Source: Halorubrum sp. F4 (GTDB taxonomy: Archaea; Halobacteriota; Halobacteria; Halobacteriales; Haloferacaceae). Taken from it: a DNA stretch of 64,000 nucleotides. Both the position numbers and the translations under genes were made by a program. Location: positions 1 to 64,000 of the forward strand of contig NZ_JAPDFS010000007.1 of the NCBI RefSeq assembly GCF_027257195.1. The letters are read 5' to 3'. The notes under the pieces are model-generated. The model did no database searches and had not been told where the DNA came from. It worked only from the letters and a program-made list of their open reading frames with translations. Shown here piece by piece: positions 1 to 9,492 of the stretch (positions within the stretch are counted from its first letter, which is position 1; the number at the start of each line of letters is the position of its first letter).

Positions 1-98
1 ATGCCTCGATAAGCCGCCGCTATCTCGCGGTTTCTCGCTTAACTAAAGACAGATGGTGGATGACTATAGGGGCCTACCCTCACTAACGTCGCCATGAT

Positions 99-959
99 TC
101 ACGGCGGGTACTTGAACGTCTCTTCGACCCGTCGGTGCAACTTGTGATCTGAAGACTCCGACGAGAAACGGAACTCACAGATGTCCTCAAGCGTCACACC
201 GCTCGTGATTCCCCCTGTCTTCCCCATTACCTGCTCCGCGTGTACATTGCCGTTCACGTCGGTGTATAGGACGTGCAACTGAAACGAAATGTACCGAATA
301 CCGGCGTGGGATAGTCGTTGCGTCGTCTCGAACACAGGAGAACGGATGTATTCCGCTCGCCCCTCCTCACCGTGAAACACTTCCTCAAATTCAACTTGTG
401 TGCTGAACTCGACCCGGCCTTCGTTCGGACTTAACACGCCTCCATCCCTTGAATCGTTCTCAAAATCATCACCCTCGGTCCTGTTCAACGCAAAGAACCT
501 CGGGAGAATCTCGAACCCATCACCGTCCGGGGTGAGGAAACACGCATCCTCAATGTCGATAGGCGTTCTTTCTCCAGGGTCTGGATGGTAACTCACGACG
601 AGTGTAGGGCGGATATACAGATTCTGTGCGACTCCTTCACCGAGGTTTTCCAGCTGGATGGTGAGGATGTCGAACGTGGTACCGCGTCCACTTTTCGACT
701 GTATTTCCTTCCCACGGCTTTTCACGACAGGTTGGCTTTGCCGCTCGATGGTGTCCTGTAGGTCGTCGGTCTGTACTTCCGTGTTCGATTCCCAGAAAAC
801 GAGTTTCTCGATGAGAGTGACTTGTAACGCTGTTAAACTAATTTGAGGGATATAGGCGCGTAGACGGTCGAACATACTGGTTACCGTACACTCGTTGATA
901 ATAAAGGGGAGGTCGTGGTACTCGACGATAGGGAATGGAAGATATTCCGCAACCCTCAC
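99..959 (-). CDS. Hypothetical protein, possibly a shorter form
   Basis: I do not recognise this 286-residue protein. The composition is acidic, as in haloarchaea, and the frame is open throughout. A hydrophobic stretch lies near residues 35-55 and the rest looks soluble and beta-rich. The longest start at 959 overlaps the divergent gene at 935 by 25 bp; an internal Met at residue 29 (position 875) removes the overlap and begins a more typical amphipathic N-terminus, so the true start may be 875. No catalytic motif is visible. Confidence 0.55.
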   Translation of the reverse strand: MRVAEYLPFPIVEYHDLPFIINECTVTSMFDRLRAYIPQISLTALQVTLIEKLVFWESNTEVQTDDLQDTIERQSQPVVKSRGKEIQSKSGRGTTFDILTIQLENLGEGVAQNLYIRPTLVVSYHPDPGERTPIDIEDACFLTPDGDGFEILPRFFALNRTEGDDFENDSRDGGVLSPNEGRVEFSTQVEFEEVFHGEEGRAEYIRSPVFETTQRLSHAGIRYISFQLHVLYTDVNGNVHAEQVMGKTGGITSGVTLEDICEFRFSSESSDHKLHRRVEETFKYPP

Positions 960-1183
960 CGAACCCGTATGACCCAGGCGAGAACGTGCGCGTATACCTT
1001 GACCCAGATGATCCAGACAGTCGCTTCCACGGTGTCACATGCGTCGTCGTAGACCGGTTTGATGACGACTTAGACCGAGAGACCGGGCGCGACTTAGACC
1101 GATACTCGTACCGCGTGAGGCGCGTGGACGGTGACGTACTCCCGGTCCAATTCCGGCACTCGGACCTTATCCCCGAGGAGTAG
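935..1183 (+). CDS. Small acidic hypothetical protein, SH3/KOW-like
   Basis: This 82-residue acidic protein has beta-strand segments (NVRVYLDP, VTCVVVDRF, YSYRVRRVDG) resembling a small SH3 or KOW-like barrel seen in haloarchaeal plasmid proteins. It runs toward the type IIG gene and stops 12 bp before that gene's stop codon, so the two are convergent. A function cannot be assigned; an adaptor or nucleic-acid-binding role is only a guess from the fold. Confidence 0.6.
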   Translation: MEDIPQPSPNPYDPGENVRVYLDPDDPDSRFHGVTCVVVDRFDDDLDRETGRDLDRYSYRVRRVDGDVLPVQFRHSDLIPEE

Positions 1184-1195
1184 TGAGAGGTCCTG

Positions 1196-4100
1196 TTAGT
1201 CGTCTGCTTCGGCGGCTTCCGCGGCGTCCACGTTCAACTTCACATCCTGCTTCCGCTCCGGTGCCGGCGGCTTCCCATCAGGGTACAGCTCCTGCATCTT
1301 CTTGTGGTACGCACCAAGCCCCATCTGCGAGTTGATGTACACGAGCTTACCCGGGTCCAAACCGTACAACCCCATCAGCAACCGGTCGATCTTCCAATCC
1401 GTACTGTCACCAAGCTCACCGTCATCAAGCATCGTATCGACGCAATCAGCAATCTCCTCCGCCGTCTCACGGCCATCCTCTTCAGAGAGTTTCGCCACCG
1501 GAACCGGGAGTTCCCTGATGTCCGTCTGCCGCATATTGGCGAACGCTTCCGCGGCGTCGATCTCCCCGGACCGTTTGAACATGTAGTAATGCAGCACGCG
1601 AGAGTTCATCAATCCGAGTAGGAACTTGTGGTACGTTGTCGTGTCGAGGCCGCTCGGGACGTTCTCCGGGTTGGCCCACTTGCCCTCGTACTCTTCGTCC
1701 TCGTCGGCAAGATCGACGTCCACGTACCAATCCAGCATATCCTGCTGGTCGTCACGGATCTTGTACACGTACACCGACCGCGGGCAATAGACCGTGTCCC
1801 CGTGGTACGCAACTGACAACCCGACCCCGGCTTCCCTGATGAACAGCTTATCACCGTCGTACACGGACTGGTCTTTGTAATTGACACCGTCGTACCCTAA
1901 GTCGAGACCCTTCAACTCTAACTCATCATACCGTGCATCGAACGAATCACCGTCCATGTACAGCACGTCACCGTCCGCCGGGTCGTCGCTAATTAGGTAC
2001 TCTTCACCGACTCTGTTCTGATACTTGAACTCAACCTCACAGTAATTGCATTCCTTCTCTTCGTCCGGTTCCTTCTTCCGCGGCGGGGCAATCCACTTCC
2101 CGCACGCCGGGCACTTGATGACGTGCCCGGCCTTGTTCAGCTCGACGCCACGGTGAGATTCGCAGAACGCACCGACCGGTATCGAGTTATCCTCCATCGT
2201 ATCGAGGAGTTCGTCATCTTCGACGTATCGGAATGGTTCGATCTCCCCGGACTCAATGCAACGGCTCTGCGGGATATCGAACGCATACGCCGATTCAAGC
2301 TGTGAGAGGCTCAACTCACCTTCAATCGCTTTCCGGCGGTCTTCATCGACGAGGGTCATCGACCGGAACGTGTTCTCGGCGCTTGGCTCCGTGTTTTTCA
2401 GCTGCATCGTCACCGTAGACATGCGAATGTCGCTTCCGAACCAGTCTGCACCCATGATGTGGAACCGTTCAAACTCGTAGTTGTCGAGAAGATACTGTCG
2501 GATTTCTGCCTTCTCGGATCGAAGCAGGGTTTTCGGGAGGACGTACGCTAACCGGCCACCGTCGTCCAGATACTTGCATGCGGTGAGGATGAACAATTCG
2601 TAGGTGTCCATGTTCTCGACATCGAACCCGTCACCGAGCTCACGGTCCACCCATTCGGTCGCTTCGGGGCTTACTTGCCCACCCCACGGCGGATTCCCGA
2701 TAATCAGATCGAACTCGCCGAACCCAGCCGTTTCATCGATGTCTTCGAACTGGATTTCACCGGCGAGTGCGTCCTGCGACGCGAAATTCCCGGTGAGCAT
2801 TCCCAACGATGTGTTCTTCCGCGCCGACCGTAGCCACACGGAGAGTTTCGAGATTTCAATCGCTTCCTGCAGCAAATCGTTCCCGTGCAGGCACTTGTCG
2901 AGAATCTCGATTTCCCGCTTCTCGAAGGATTCGAGTGGTACCTGTACCGGTCCGTCCGAACCAGCTGCCGCAACTTTCGCGGAGCGAAGCTTCTCGTGTA
3001 CTCGGCGCGCTTCACGGCTAAGGTGGTTAAAACAGGACACTAGGAACGCGCCAGATCCGCAAGCGATGTCCGCGATTCGGATGTTAACAATTTCCTTCAG
3101 GTAGGCTTCAAGGAATTCCTTGTCCGGGTTCTCCATCTCCATTTCCCCGTTATCAAGGTCTAACTCATCTCGAATCTTCGCGCGCTTGTCCTGTAGAAGA
3201 TCCTGTATCGATTTCTCGGCGACGTACTCGGTGAGGCCCTCCCGCGTGAAGTAAAGGCCGTAGTCGCCGCGGTCACCACTGAACGGGTTACTCTCGCCTT
3301 CTGCGAGGTTCGCTCGCACCTGCTCGATGTCACCCACACTCTCCTCAAAGATACGACCAAGCACGTGCTCGTTCAAATCGGAATGGAAGTCGTACTCGTA
3401 GAACCCGTACACGCCTTCAATTTCAGAATCACCGATTTCGTAAGTATCTGTGAACAACTCGTCCGGCAGTGTTACGGACTGCAGCACATCGTCCTCCTCA
3501 AACAACCCGCCATCGTACCCGAAGATATCGTACGGGTACTCGTCGGGGCTACCAGTGTCGATTACGCGGAACAGGTCCTGTATGAGCGGGTAGATTTTCT
3601 GGTCGTCAAGCGTCGGTAGGTCCCTGCCGGTCTCGATGACGTCCTTCAGCAAATCGTCGGGGAGTAGGCCAGACGGGTGATCGCTGAAGAAGCAAATCAC
3701 GAGACCACGGTGAATGAACGTCTGTGCGGCTTGAATAGCGGCGAGTTGCCCGTCGCTGGATTCGGCGAGTTCCGGGTCCTCGTCGATAATTACCTCGTAC
3801 ACGTCCTCAACTGCCTCGCGGTAGAACTGGTAGAAGTCCTCAGTAAGTTCCAACCGTTCGGAGAGGTTCTGCGCCATGAGGTCCTCGATGTCCGAATCGG
3901 CGTCCTCACCGATTAGGAACCGTCGGTGCATAATGAAATAGAACTCCCAGAACGTCTCGGTAGGCTCACCATCGGCGTCAAGGAACTCGTCGATCTCCCA
4001 CTCTTCGTAGTGGTCGATGCTGCCGTGGTGGTACAGTCTGACAACTTCCATGTTCGACGCGACAACCCACCGAACGGACAGGCCGTTCGTAATTGCGTAC

Positions 4101-4519
4101 TCGAAGGCCTGTTCGACCGGGGATTTGAGGCGTGACGGATCGACCTTATCGAGATCTGTCCCCGGATCTTTCAGCTCACCGACGACCTTCCGAACGTCCT
4201 CAGTAAGTTCGCCATCGTCCTGTTCGAAGTGCCCGAGTAGTACGTCAGGGAACCCTTCACCACCTTCGGAGAGTGATTCGGGAAGGAGCTGGAATTCACC
4301 GGCGCTGCCGCGCGGTCGTGTGTATCCGAGTACATCTGAAAAGATGTCGCTCACGAACGACTGCTGCAGGTTGCGCTCGGTGAGCGACGTGCTGGTACCC
4401 GTCCATCCTTCGACTGCCTCGATGATGTCGTCGGTGTCAGCCGGCCGTTCAACCTCTTGTTGCTGTAAGTACTCGTCCACTAAGTCCGGGTCGAAGAGAG
4501 AGTGCTGATTTGTCGGCAA
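1196..4519 (-). CDS. Type IIG restriction-modification enzyme (Eco57I-like)
   Basis: This 1107-residue protein carries restriction and adenine-methylation functions on one chain. The N-terminus has a PD-(D/E)XK-type pattern: Asp92 in FPDVLLG and Glu115-Leu-Lys117 in VVGELKDPG. The methyltransferase core has the AdoMet motif DIACGSGAF (484-492) and the amino-methyltransferase motif NPPW (609-612). The C-terminal part, where target recognition lies in this family, holds a four-Cys zinc ribbon (Cys803, 806, 824, 827). No separate R, S or BREX/DISARM genes adjoin it, which fits a stand-alone type IIG system. The length is normal for the class. Its recognition site cannot be read from sequence. 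Confidence 0.88.
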   Translation of the reverse strand: MPTNQHSLFDPDLVDEYLQQQEVERPADTDDIIEAVEGWTGTSTSLTERNLQQSFVSDIFSDVLGYTRPRGSAGEFQLLPESLSEGGEGFPDVLLGHFEQDDGELTEDVRKVVGELKDPGTDLDKVDPSRLKSPVEQAFEYAITNGLSVRWVVASNMEVVRLYHHGSIDHYEEWEIDEFLDADGEPTETFWEFYFIMHRRFLIGEDADSDIEDLMAQNLSERLELTEDFYQFYREAVEDVYEVIIDEDPELAESSDGQLAAIQAAQTFIHRGLVICFFSDHPSGLLPDDLLKDVIETGRDLPTLDDQKIYPLIQDLFRVIDTGSPDEYPYDIFGYDGGLFEEDDVLQSVTLPDELFTDTYEIGDSEIEGVYGFYEYDFHSDLNEHVLGRIFEESVGDIEQVRANLAEGESNPFSGDRGDYGLYFTREGLTEYVAEKSIQDLLQDKRAKIRDELDLDNGEMEMENPDKEFLEAYLKEIVNIRIADIACGSGAFLVSCFNHLSREARRVHEKLRSAKVAAAGSDGPVQVPLESFEKREIEILDKCLHGNDLLQEAIEISKLSVWLRSARKNTSLGMLTGNFASQDALAGEIQFEDIDETAGFGEFDLIIGNPPWGGQVSPEATEWVDRELGDGFDVENMDTYELFILTACKYLDDGGRLAYVLPKTLLRSEKAEIRQYLLDNYEFERFHIMGADWFGSDIRMSTVTMQLKNTEPSAENTFRSMTLVDEDRRKAIEGELSLSQLESAYAFDIPQSRCIESGEIEPFRYVEDDELLDTMEDNSIPVGAFCESHRGVELNKAGHVIKCPACGKWIAPPRKKEPDEEKECNYCEVEFKYQNRVGEEYLISDDPADGDVLYMDGDSFDARYDELELKGLDLGYDGVNYKDQSVYDGDKLFIREAGVGLSVAYHGDTVYCPRSVYVYKIRDDQQDMLDWYVDVDLADEDEEYEGKWANPENVPSGLDTTTYHKFLLGLMNSRVLHYYMFKRSGEIDAAEAFANMRQTDIRELPVPVAKLSEEDGRETAEEIADCVDTMLDDGELGDSTDWKIDRLLMGLYGLDPGKLVYINSQMGLGAYHKKMQELYPDGKPPAPERKQDVKLNVDAAEAAEADD

Positions 4520-4927
4520 GGATATTGAGTTTTTTCTTATACGGGATACTTTGTTCTATCCCTTAACCAGTCGTCGCGTCGTGCGCCGTCGTCCTCCTGG
4601 TCATTACTATGATTTGTTCGTATTGGTTCGATTGCCGGAGATGGCTGATAAGTGCGACTCCGGCGCCCGGATACTTGGCACGTACAACAGCAGAGACTAT
4701 GACATCCCGTTTTTTGAAGCGCCGAAGAGCGGGGATTGCCGGAGGATTCCCGGAGAAACACCACGTTATGTTCGACCTCAAGGGTTTCCGGAAACGGTCG
4801 GTTTCCGCATAACGAACCGCATCACATCGAGGGCGAAAGGGATTGAGATGGGGTTAATTGGGTTCTTTCCGGAAGCAACCCGATCACGTTTTTAGTACTA
4901 GCCAGAAAACCAGTCTATCAAGCAAAG
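4520..4927. other. Intergenic region upstream of the first orc gene
   Basis: These 408 bp between the divergent type IIG and orc genes hold no convincing gene; open frames here lack haloarchaeal amino-acid bias. Short TTCCGGAA-type palindromes recur near 4790-4810 and 4866-4873. Haloarchaeal origins often lie beside orc genes, so this could hold Orc-binding sites, but no clear long repeat array like that around the second orc gene was found. Confidence 0.4.
4860..4881. repeat. Inverted repeat 47 bp upstream of orc
   Basis: GGGTT and AACCC arms flank a TTCCGGAA palindrome. It sits just before the orc start at 4928 and could be an operator or initiator-binding site. Single copy, so the assignment is weak. 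Confidence 0.35.
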
Positions 4928-5956
4928 ATGATTCGCGATGCTCGCGTTCTCCGCGCCGGGTTCGTCCCTCGGGAAGTTGAGCATCGCGACGCCGAAGTCA
5001 ACCACCTCTCCAGCGTTCTTGAGCCCATCACGAACGGGGAACCCGCCGACACGGCCATCGTCACTGGACCCAGCGGCGCCGGCAAGACCTGCATCTCGAA
5101 GTTCGTTACCGAACGACTCCGGGAAGAGGTCCTCGACGTCAAGGCCACCTACGTCAATTGCTGGCGCAACTACACCCGATTTCGTACGCTCTACCAGATC
5201 CTCGACGATCTCGGCGCGACCATCGACATCCACCGGCAGTCGACGCCCCACAACGAACTCGTCGATCGCCTCCAGCAGCATGACGGCCCGCGAACCGTCG
5301 TCATCCTCGACGAGGTCGACCAACTGGAGGACCCCAGCGTCATCTACGACCTCCACAGCCTCCCGCAGTTCGCGATCATCTGCATCGCGAACAAGGAAGA
5401 GGAGCTGTTCAGCCGCGTCGACGACCGCCTTGTGAGCCGCCTGCGCTCCAGCGAACACGTCCGGATGGACAAGTACCACGACGAGCAGCTGTACGACATT
5501 CTGAGTGCGCGGGCGAAGTGGGGCCTCGATGAGGACGTCATCACCGACGACCAGCTCTACCGGATCGCCGACGCGGCCGCCGGCGATGCCCGCCTCGCTA
5601 TCGGCATCCTTCGAACAGCCGCCGGCAAGGCTGACCGCGAGAACCAGGAGCGGATCACCAACGACATCCTCCTGGACGCCGCCGAGGATGCCCGGGCCCA
5701 GATTAAGCAGAAGAGCATCGATTCACTCACGCCACACCAGCGCGTCGTTTACAACATTGTTCGCGATCACGAGCCACTCGGGCCGAGCGAGATTCACGAC
5801 CACTATACCGAGAAGGTCGACGATCCTCGGACAAAACGGACAGTGCGGACGTATCTCTCCAAGATGGTCCAGTACAACCTCGTCGATGCGGAAGGCACGA
5901 GCCGGGACCGGGAGTACTCACTCGTCGGTTCGGAAGCTGCGTCGCCGATGCAGTAA
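4928..5956 (+). CDS. orc: Orc1/Cdc6-type replication initiator (first copy)
   Basis: This 342-residue AAA+ ATPase is of the archaeal Orc1/Cdc6 family, which binds origin repeats and loads the MCM helicase. Walker A is GPSGAGKT (47-54) and Walker B is ILDEVD (126-131). A C-terminal winged helix follows (residues about 260-335, from SLTPHQRVVYNIV). The N-terminus MIRDARVLRAGFVPREV is typical, supporting the start at 4928. It is on the short side, as for plasmid paralogues. It runs in the same direction as the second orc gene, separated by 638 bp. Confidence 0.94.
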   Translation: MIRDARVLRAGFVPREVEHRDAEVNHLSSVLEPITNGEPADTAIVTGPSGAGKTCISKFVTERLREEVLDVKATYVNCWRNYTRFRTLYQILDDLGATIDIHRQSTPHNELVDRLQQHDGPRTVVILDEVDQLEDPSVIYDLHSLPQFAIICIANKEEELFSRVDDRLVSRLRSSEHVRMDKYHDEQLYDILSARAKWGLDEDVITDDQLYRIADAAAGDARLAIGILRTAAGKADRENQERITNDILLDAAEDARAQIKQKSIDSLTPHQRVVYNIVRDHEPLGPSEIHDHYTEKVDDPRTKRTVRTYLSKMVQYNLVDAEGTSRDREYSLVGSEAASPMQ

Positions 5957-6082
5957 TATCCTGTCTCCGATTGGGTGAGATCGAGCGGCAATCAAGCGAA
6001 CCCTTGCGGAATCGCGAAACGCCGAAATCACGGGATACTAGTACTGAGTGCCGACTGCGAATCGAGCATAAGCCATGAGCAG

Positions 6083-6122
6083 TTAACCAACAGACGGTTA
6101 ATACATACGATTTGTTGGTTAA
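6083..6122. promoter_or_regulatory. Dispersed inverted repeat, site A
   Basis: Perfect arms TTAACCAACA and TGTTGGTTAA with a 20-bp spacer; the arms extend one more base each side (GTTAAC ends). The spacer holds TTAATACATA, a plausible TATA element. It lies in the origin region between the two orc genes. First of nine copies in the window. Confidence 0.85.
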
Positions 6123-6267
6123 CCGAAAGAGGTCCACGGTCATCATCGACTGGTGTCGGGAAGGGTAGATTTCGACTGGAATATCGGCCAGGCAACGATG
6201 GTAGCAGGGAGAGGGCGACCAGAGTTGCCAGTATTGCCAATAATACCGTCGTTTAAGTACCTCTCTC

Positions 6268-6486
6268 ACTCCACCATTGCCAGTAACGAGGGGAGAATGG
6301 ACGGGAGGGCAGAAACTGTCACGTCTCTAGTCTAGTTACTGTTATCTAAACCTACTACAACTAGTGGAGTTTTCGTTAGTGCGGGTATGGTTTAACGTAC
6401 AATGTATTAAGAGTATCGCTAATTAGAGAGGGGGTCGTTGACCCCCCTCCAGTTGTTGCAAAGGTTTACTGGCAATAGTGGAGTGT
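6268..6486. other. Candidate replication origin upstream of second orc
   Basis: A 20-bp element in reverse orientation at 6268-6287 faces a direct copy at 6465-6486 (one mismatch over 20 bp), flanking about 177 bp. That interval includes an AT-rich stretch near 6315-6425 and a perfect hairpin GGGGGTC-gtt-GACCCCC at 6430-6446. Opposed origin-recognition boxes around an AT-rich unwinding region beside an orc gene is the usual haloarchaeal origin plan. The sequence differs from the chromosomal box as I remember it, as expected for a plasmid initiator. Confidence 0.65.
6465..6486 (+). repeat. Origin-box-like repeat, direct copy 1
   Basis: This 22-bp element (core TTACTGGCAATAGTGGAGTG) is repeated without a mismatch at 8041-8062, on the other side of the second orc gene. 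Confidence 0.75.
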
Positions 6487-6594
6487 GTGTGTTTTATAAG
6501 TGGATGCGACACTGGCATAATTGGTTCGAGTGGTGGGTTAGTGGTGATACTGGAACCCATGGTTTTATGATGGTTCTTCGTCTTGAGTCCGCCT

Positions 6595-7851
6595 ATGGGC
6601 CGATTCAATCGAGAATCGTTCATCATCCAAGACAAAGACGTCCTCCGGGATGATTACCAGCCAGAGACACTCGAGGAGCGGGACGAAGAACTCGACGAAT
6701 ATGCGGCCGCTCTCCGTCCCGTCATTCAGGGCTGGCAACCGAACAACGTCTTTCTCTATGGCGTTACCGGCGTCGGGAAGACAGCTGCTACGCACGATCT
6801 TCTTGAGGAGCTGCAAGAATCCGCCGGAGAGTACGACGACGTCGATCTCAACGTTATTGAACTCAACTGTACTGGCTGCACCACATCCTATCAGGTAGCG
6901 GTCAATCTCGTGAACGAGATTCGCTCTCCTTCTCACCCTCTCACCACAGTCTCGTCTTCGCGCGAACCGATGAGCGAAACCGGGTATCAACAAAAACGCA
7001 TCTTCAACGAACTCTACAACGACCTTGAGTCGATCGGTGGGACTATTCTCGTGGTTCTGGACGAGATCGATAACATCGGCTCGGATGACGATATTCTGTA
7101 CGAGCTTCCACGAGCACGCTCGCAATTGGATCTCGATGTGAAAATCGGTGTGGTCGGCATCTCGAACGACTTCAAGTTCCGAGAAAACCTCTCTCCGAAA
7201 GTCAAGGACACTCTCTGCGAAGAGGAAATCTTGTTCCCTCCGTACGACGCGACTGAACTGCAGAATATTCTCAAGCACCGAGCCGATATCGCGCTCTACG
7301 ACGATGTCCTCGAATCAGATGTAATCCCATTGTGCGCAGCATTCTCTGCACAGGACTCGGGATCTGCTCGGCAGGCATTACGGTTACTCCGGAAAGCAGC
7401 TGATATCGCCGAGAACGACGCGATGGCGGGTGGAGAGGCGAAAATCACCGAAGACCACGTTCGGGAGGCCGAGCATCAGATCCAACGACAACAGGTTGTC
7501 GAAGGGATGCATTCGTTGACCCGGCAGGGGCAATATGTATTGCTGACTGTCTGTCAGCTAGCGGCAGAGGGAGAAACACCCGAACGGACGAAACTGATCT
7601 ATGAGCGCTATCGAGAGGTTCTTCGTAATCACGGCAGTGAACCACTGAAACGCAGGCGAGTACACGACCACCTGTCGGATTTGAGCCTCCACGGGATCTT
7701 ACGGTTGGTCGACTCGTCGAGTGGACGCGGGAACTACAACGAATACGAGCTTGATGTCTCTCTGTCGTCGGCCCTCGACGCACTCGAGAGCGAACTAGGT
7801 GAGCTCAACGACATTCGTGAAACTGCCAAGCGGCATCGGGTTCTGGAGTGA
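6595..7851 (+). CDS. orc: Orc1/Cdc6-type replication initiator (second copy)
   Basis: This 418-residue AAA+ initiator has Walker A GVTGVGKT (56-63) and Walker B VVLDEID (about 153-159), with a C-terminal winged-helix region after residue about 310. An in-frame TTG at 6583 could extend it by four residues, but ATG at 6595 gives a normal N-terminus (MGRFNRESF). Both flanking intergenic regions carry the TTACTGGCAA element in opposed orientations, so this is the more likely cognate initiator. It is longer than and divergent from the upstream Orc, so they are not a recent duplication. Confidence 0.94.
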   Translation: MGRFNRESFIIQDKDVLRDDYQPETLEERDEELDEYAAALRPVIQGWQPNNVFLYGVTGVGKTAATHDLLEELQESAGEYDDVDLNVIELNCTGCTTSYQVAVNLVNEIRSPSHPLTTVSSSREPMSETGYQQKRIFNELYNDLESIGGTILVVLDEIDNIGSDDDILYELPRARSQLDLDVKIGVVGISNDFKFRENLSPKVKDTLCEEEILFPPYDATELQNILKHRADIALYDDVLESDVIPLCAAFSAQDSGSARQALRLLRKAADIAENDAMAGGEAKITEDHVREAEHQIQRQQVVEGMHSLTRQGQYVLLTVCQLAAEGETPERTKLIYERYREVLRNHGSEPLKRRRVHDHLSDLSLHGILRLVDSSSGRGNYNEYELDVSLSSALDALESELGELNDIRETAKRHRVLE

Positions 7852-7883
7852 CTTCTCAACCGCCAACACCAGTACTGCCAATA

Positions 7884-8062
7884 CCCTCTCCACTTTTGCC
7901 AGTAACCGCGCAACCGTCAGTGCCAGTTTCTCCAGTACCCTCTCCGGTGTTGCCAGTAACTTCCTTGTTCTAATCAATCCGACTAGTTACTATCAGGACC
8001 ACCGTTGCCAATTTCATCAAATAGCGTCTTGTCCTCCGATTTTACTGGCAATAGTGGAGTGT
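7884..8062. other. Second candidate origin downstream of orc
   Basis: Reverse copies of the TTACTGGCAA element at 7884-7905 and 7938-7959 face a direct copy at 8041-8062 across 81 bp. Partial copies (CCAGTA, TGCCAGT) lie between. The layout mirrors the upstream cluster, so the gene is bracketed by two origin-like arrays. Either may be active, or this set may be accessory initiator-binding sites. Confidence 0.55.
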
Positions 8063-8305
8063 CTGACAGCATTTAAACGAAATTTCATTTACGAGCATTT
8101 GCAATCGCTCTTCAGTGGGCTACTTATCGCGTAAGGGTTCGTGGTTCGAAGACCCAATCTTGCACGGATTCACCCCGCACTTACTACTCGAAAACGGGGG
8201 ATGTCTTCCTGTTCGAGTTCATTCGTTGTCTGGGCCATCGGTGAACAGGATTTCGTGGAGAAACGACAGAAACGTCGGGGGTGGGAGTAACCGATTCGTC
8301 TCTGT
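8063..8305. other. Intergenic region, no gene seen
   Basis: Between the repeat cluster and the stop of the next minus-strand gene I see no gene with credible composition and no repeat shared with other regions. Confidence 0.5.
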
Positions 8306-8903
8306 CTACGGGTATTCCTGATCACTCACGAGAGCCTCGGTACACTCGACGAGGTCGTCCTCAGTCGTCCACCGGCAGAGACGCCTAGCATCGTTGAGCA
8401 TCTCGAAGATCGCGGTCTGCATTCCACTGTAGGGACTCTCGACGGCTACGTTTGTGTCGATCGCGTCCACATCTATCGTATTGTACGTCGTGTTTGAACA
8501 CGTGCGTCTTCGCGAAGTACTCCTCAAGGGCTGTGAAGTAGCCCTGCTCGACGAGGAAGCAGCCCTGGGCGTGTTCGGTGACGCCCAGGATGACGTCTGT
8601 ATGATCGGCGAGCAGCCGGAACTTGAGGTAGGTATTCGTCCACTCGCTTCGAATGTCGATCATCAGGAACGCGTACGCACCGGGCTGTCGGTTGAGGCGA
8701 TCTTTTACGAGCTGGAGAGGACGGATTTCGGGTTTCCCGTAGCTGCCGAGGACAAAGTACGAATTCTCAGCTGAGAAGATCGGCGTGAGCTCCGCAACAC
8801 TCTGTTTCAGCGCTTCGTATTCTTCCGGTGTGGGTGAGGCTTCGTGCAGATACTCGTCGGCTTTCTCGACGAGTTCGTCGACAGTGACCGGATCCTCACT
8901 CAT
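8306..8903 (-). pseudogene. Frameshifted conserved hypothetical gene
   Basis: The first 138 or so codons (start MSEDPVTVDEL at 8903) read in one frame to ...EYFAKTHVF; the protein then continues sensibly only in another frame (TTYNTIDVDAIDTNV ... SDQEYP, stop at 8306). The switch falls at a run of three A on the coding strand (8493-8495): removing one A gives a continuous product ending HVFNTTYNTIDV. So it is either a recent pseudogene or a sequencing indel. The intact product would be about 198 residues, soluble, with FVLGSYG and FLMIDI segments; I do not know its function. Confidence 0.75.
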
Positions 8904-8996
8904 CAACTCGGGACTTCTCTCGTACCCTGCGTCTTTCACTTCGCAGACGGGGTGTCTCCCCGAACAACTGGCCATCCGACTGAGGTACTAGTCCGT

Positions 8997-9320
8997 CTAC
9001 TCGTCCGGATTTACTGGGGATTTGTACTTTGATTTGACGCGATCTCCTTCCCGCCACTGCCAGTAGTAGTAGCGGTTATCGTTGATCTCCTTGATCGTGA
9101 TCGTCGCCTTCGTCGGGACATCATCGGGGAGGTCATCGGGTCGCTCGTCGATCTCGTCTTCCTCCTCCGCTTCGGCAAGGCGGGCCTGGCGCTCGCGATG
9201 CTCGGCGAGGTCCTCGGCATAGTGGGCAACGTCTCGGAGCAGCTCGGGTGAATAGTCGTTGAGTGTGTCGATGACGTCGGTGGGGAGGTCCGCTGGGGGC
9301 GTCGGTGGCTCGTAGGACAT
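8997..9320 (-). CDS. DUF6788-like small protein
   Basis: This 107-residue protein has a charged, probably coiled-coil middle (residues 35-60) and a C-terminal TIKEINDNRYYYWQWREG segment followed by KSKYK. That motif is what I recall for DUF6788, common on haloarchaeal plasmids and possibly DNA-binding. The start MSYEPPTPP at 9320 is preferred over an upstream in-frame Met because the longer form would run through the site B inverted repeat 14 bp upstream. Confidence 0.75.
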   Translation of the reverse strand: MSYEPPTPPADLPTDVIDTLNDYSPELLRDVAHYAEDLAEHRERQARLAEAEEEDEIDERPDDLPDDVPTKATITIKEINDNRYYYWQWREGDRVKSKYKSPVNPDE

Positions 9321-9333
9321 GGGCCGATCTGTG

Positions 9334-9374
9334 TTAACCAACAAAGGCGCAAACCGCATAGTTTTGTTGGTTAA
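9334..9374. promoter_or_regulatory. Dispersed inverted repeat, site B
   Basis: Perfect TTAACCAACA / TGTTGGTTAA arms with a 21-bp spacer, ending 14 bp upstream of the DUF6788-like start. On the minus strand the spacer holds AAACTATGCG, a possible TATA element, so a bound protein would cover the core promoter. Confidence 0.85.
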
Positions 9375-9492
9375 GCCGCTACCAACGGCTCTCACCGGTT
9401 CTCCAGCAGCTGTATCAATACTCGAAACTCTCCATCAAGGAGTTTCGTCTGATGTTACAGTAGCCTCGGGAGATCTCGAACGCTGGGCGATC

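Noticed and set aside
1..98. Gene at the left edge
   Set aside because: Too short to judge; no frame continues convincingly to the window start.
4551..4895. 114-codon plus-strand frame upstream of orc
   Set aside because: Composition is atypical, other frames overlap it, and no ribosome-binding site precedes it.
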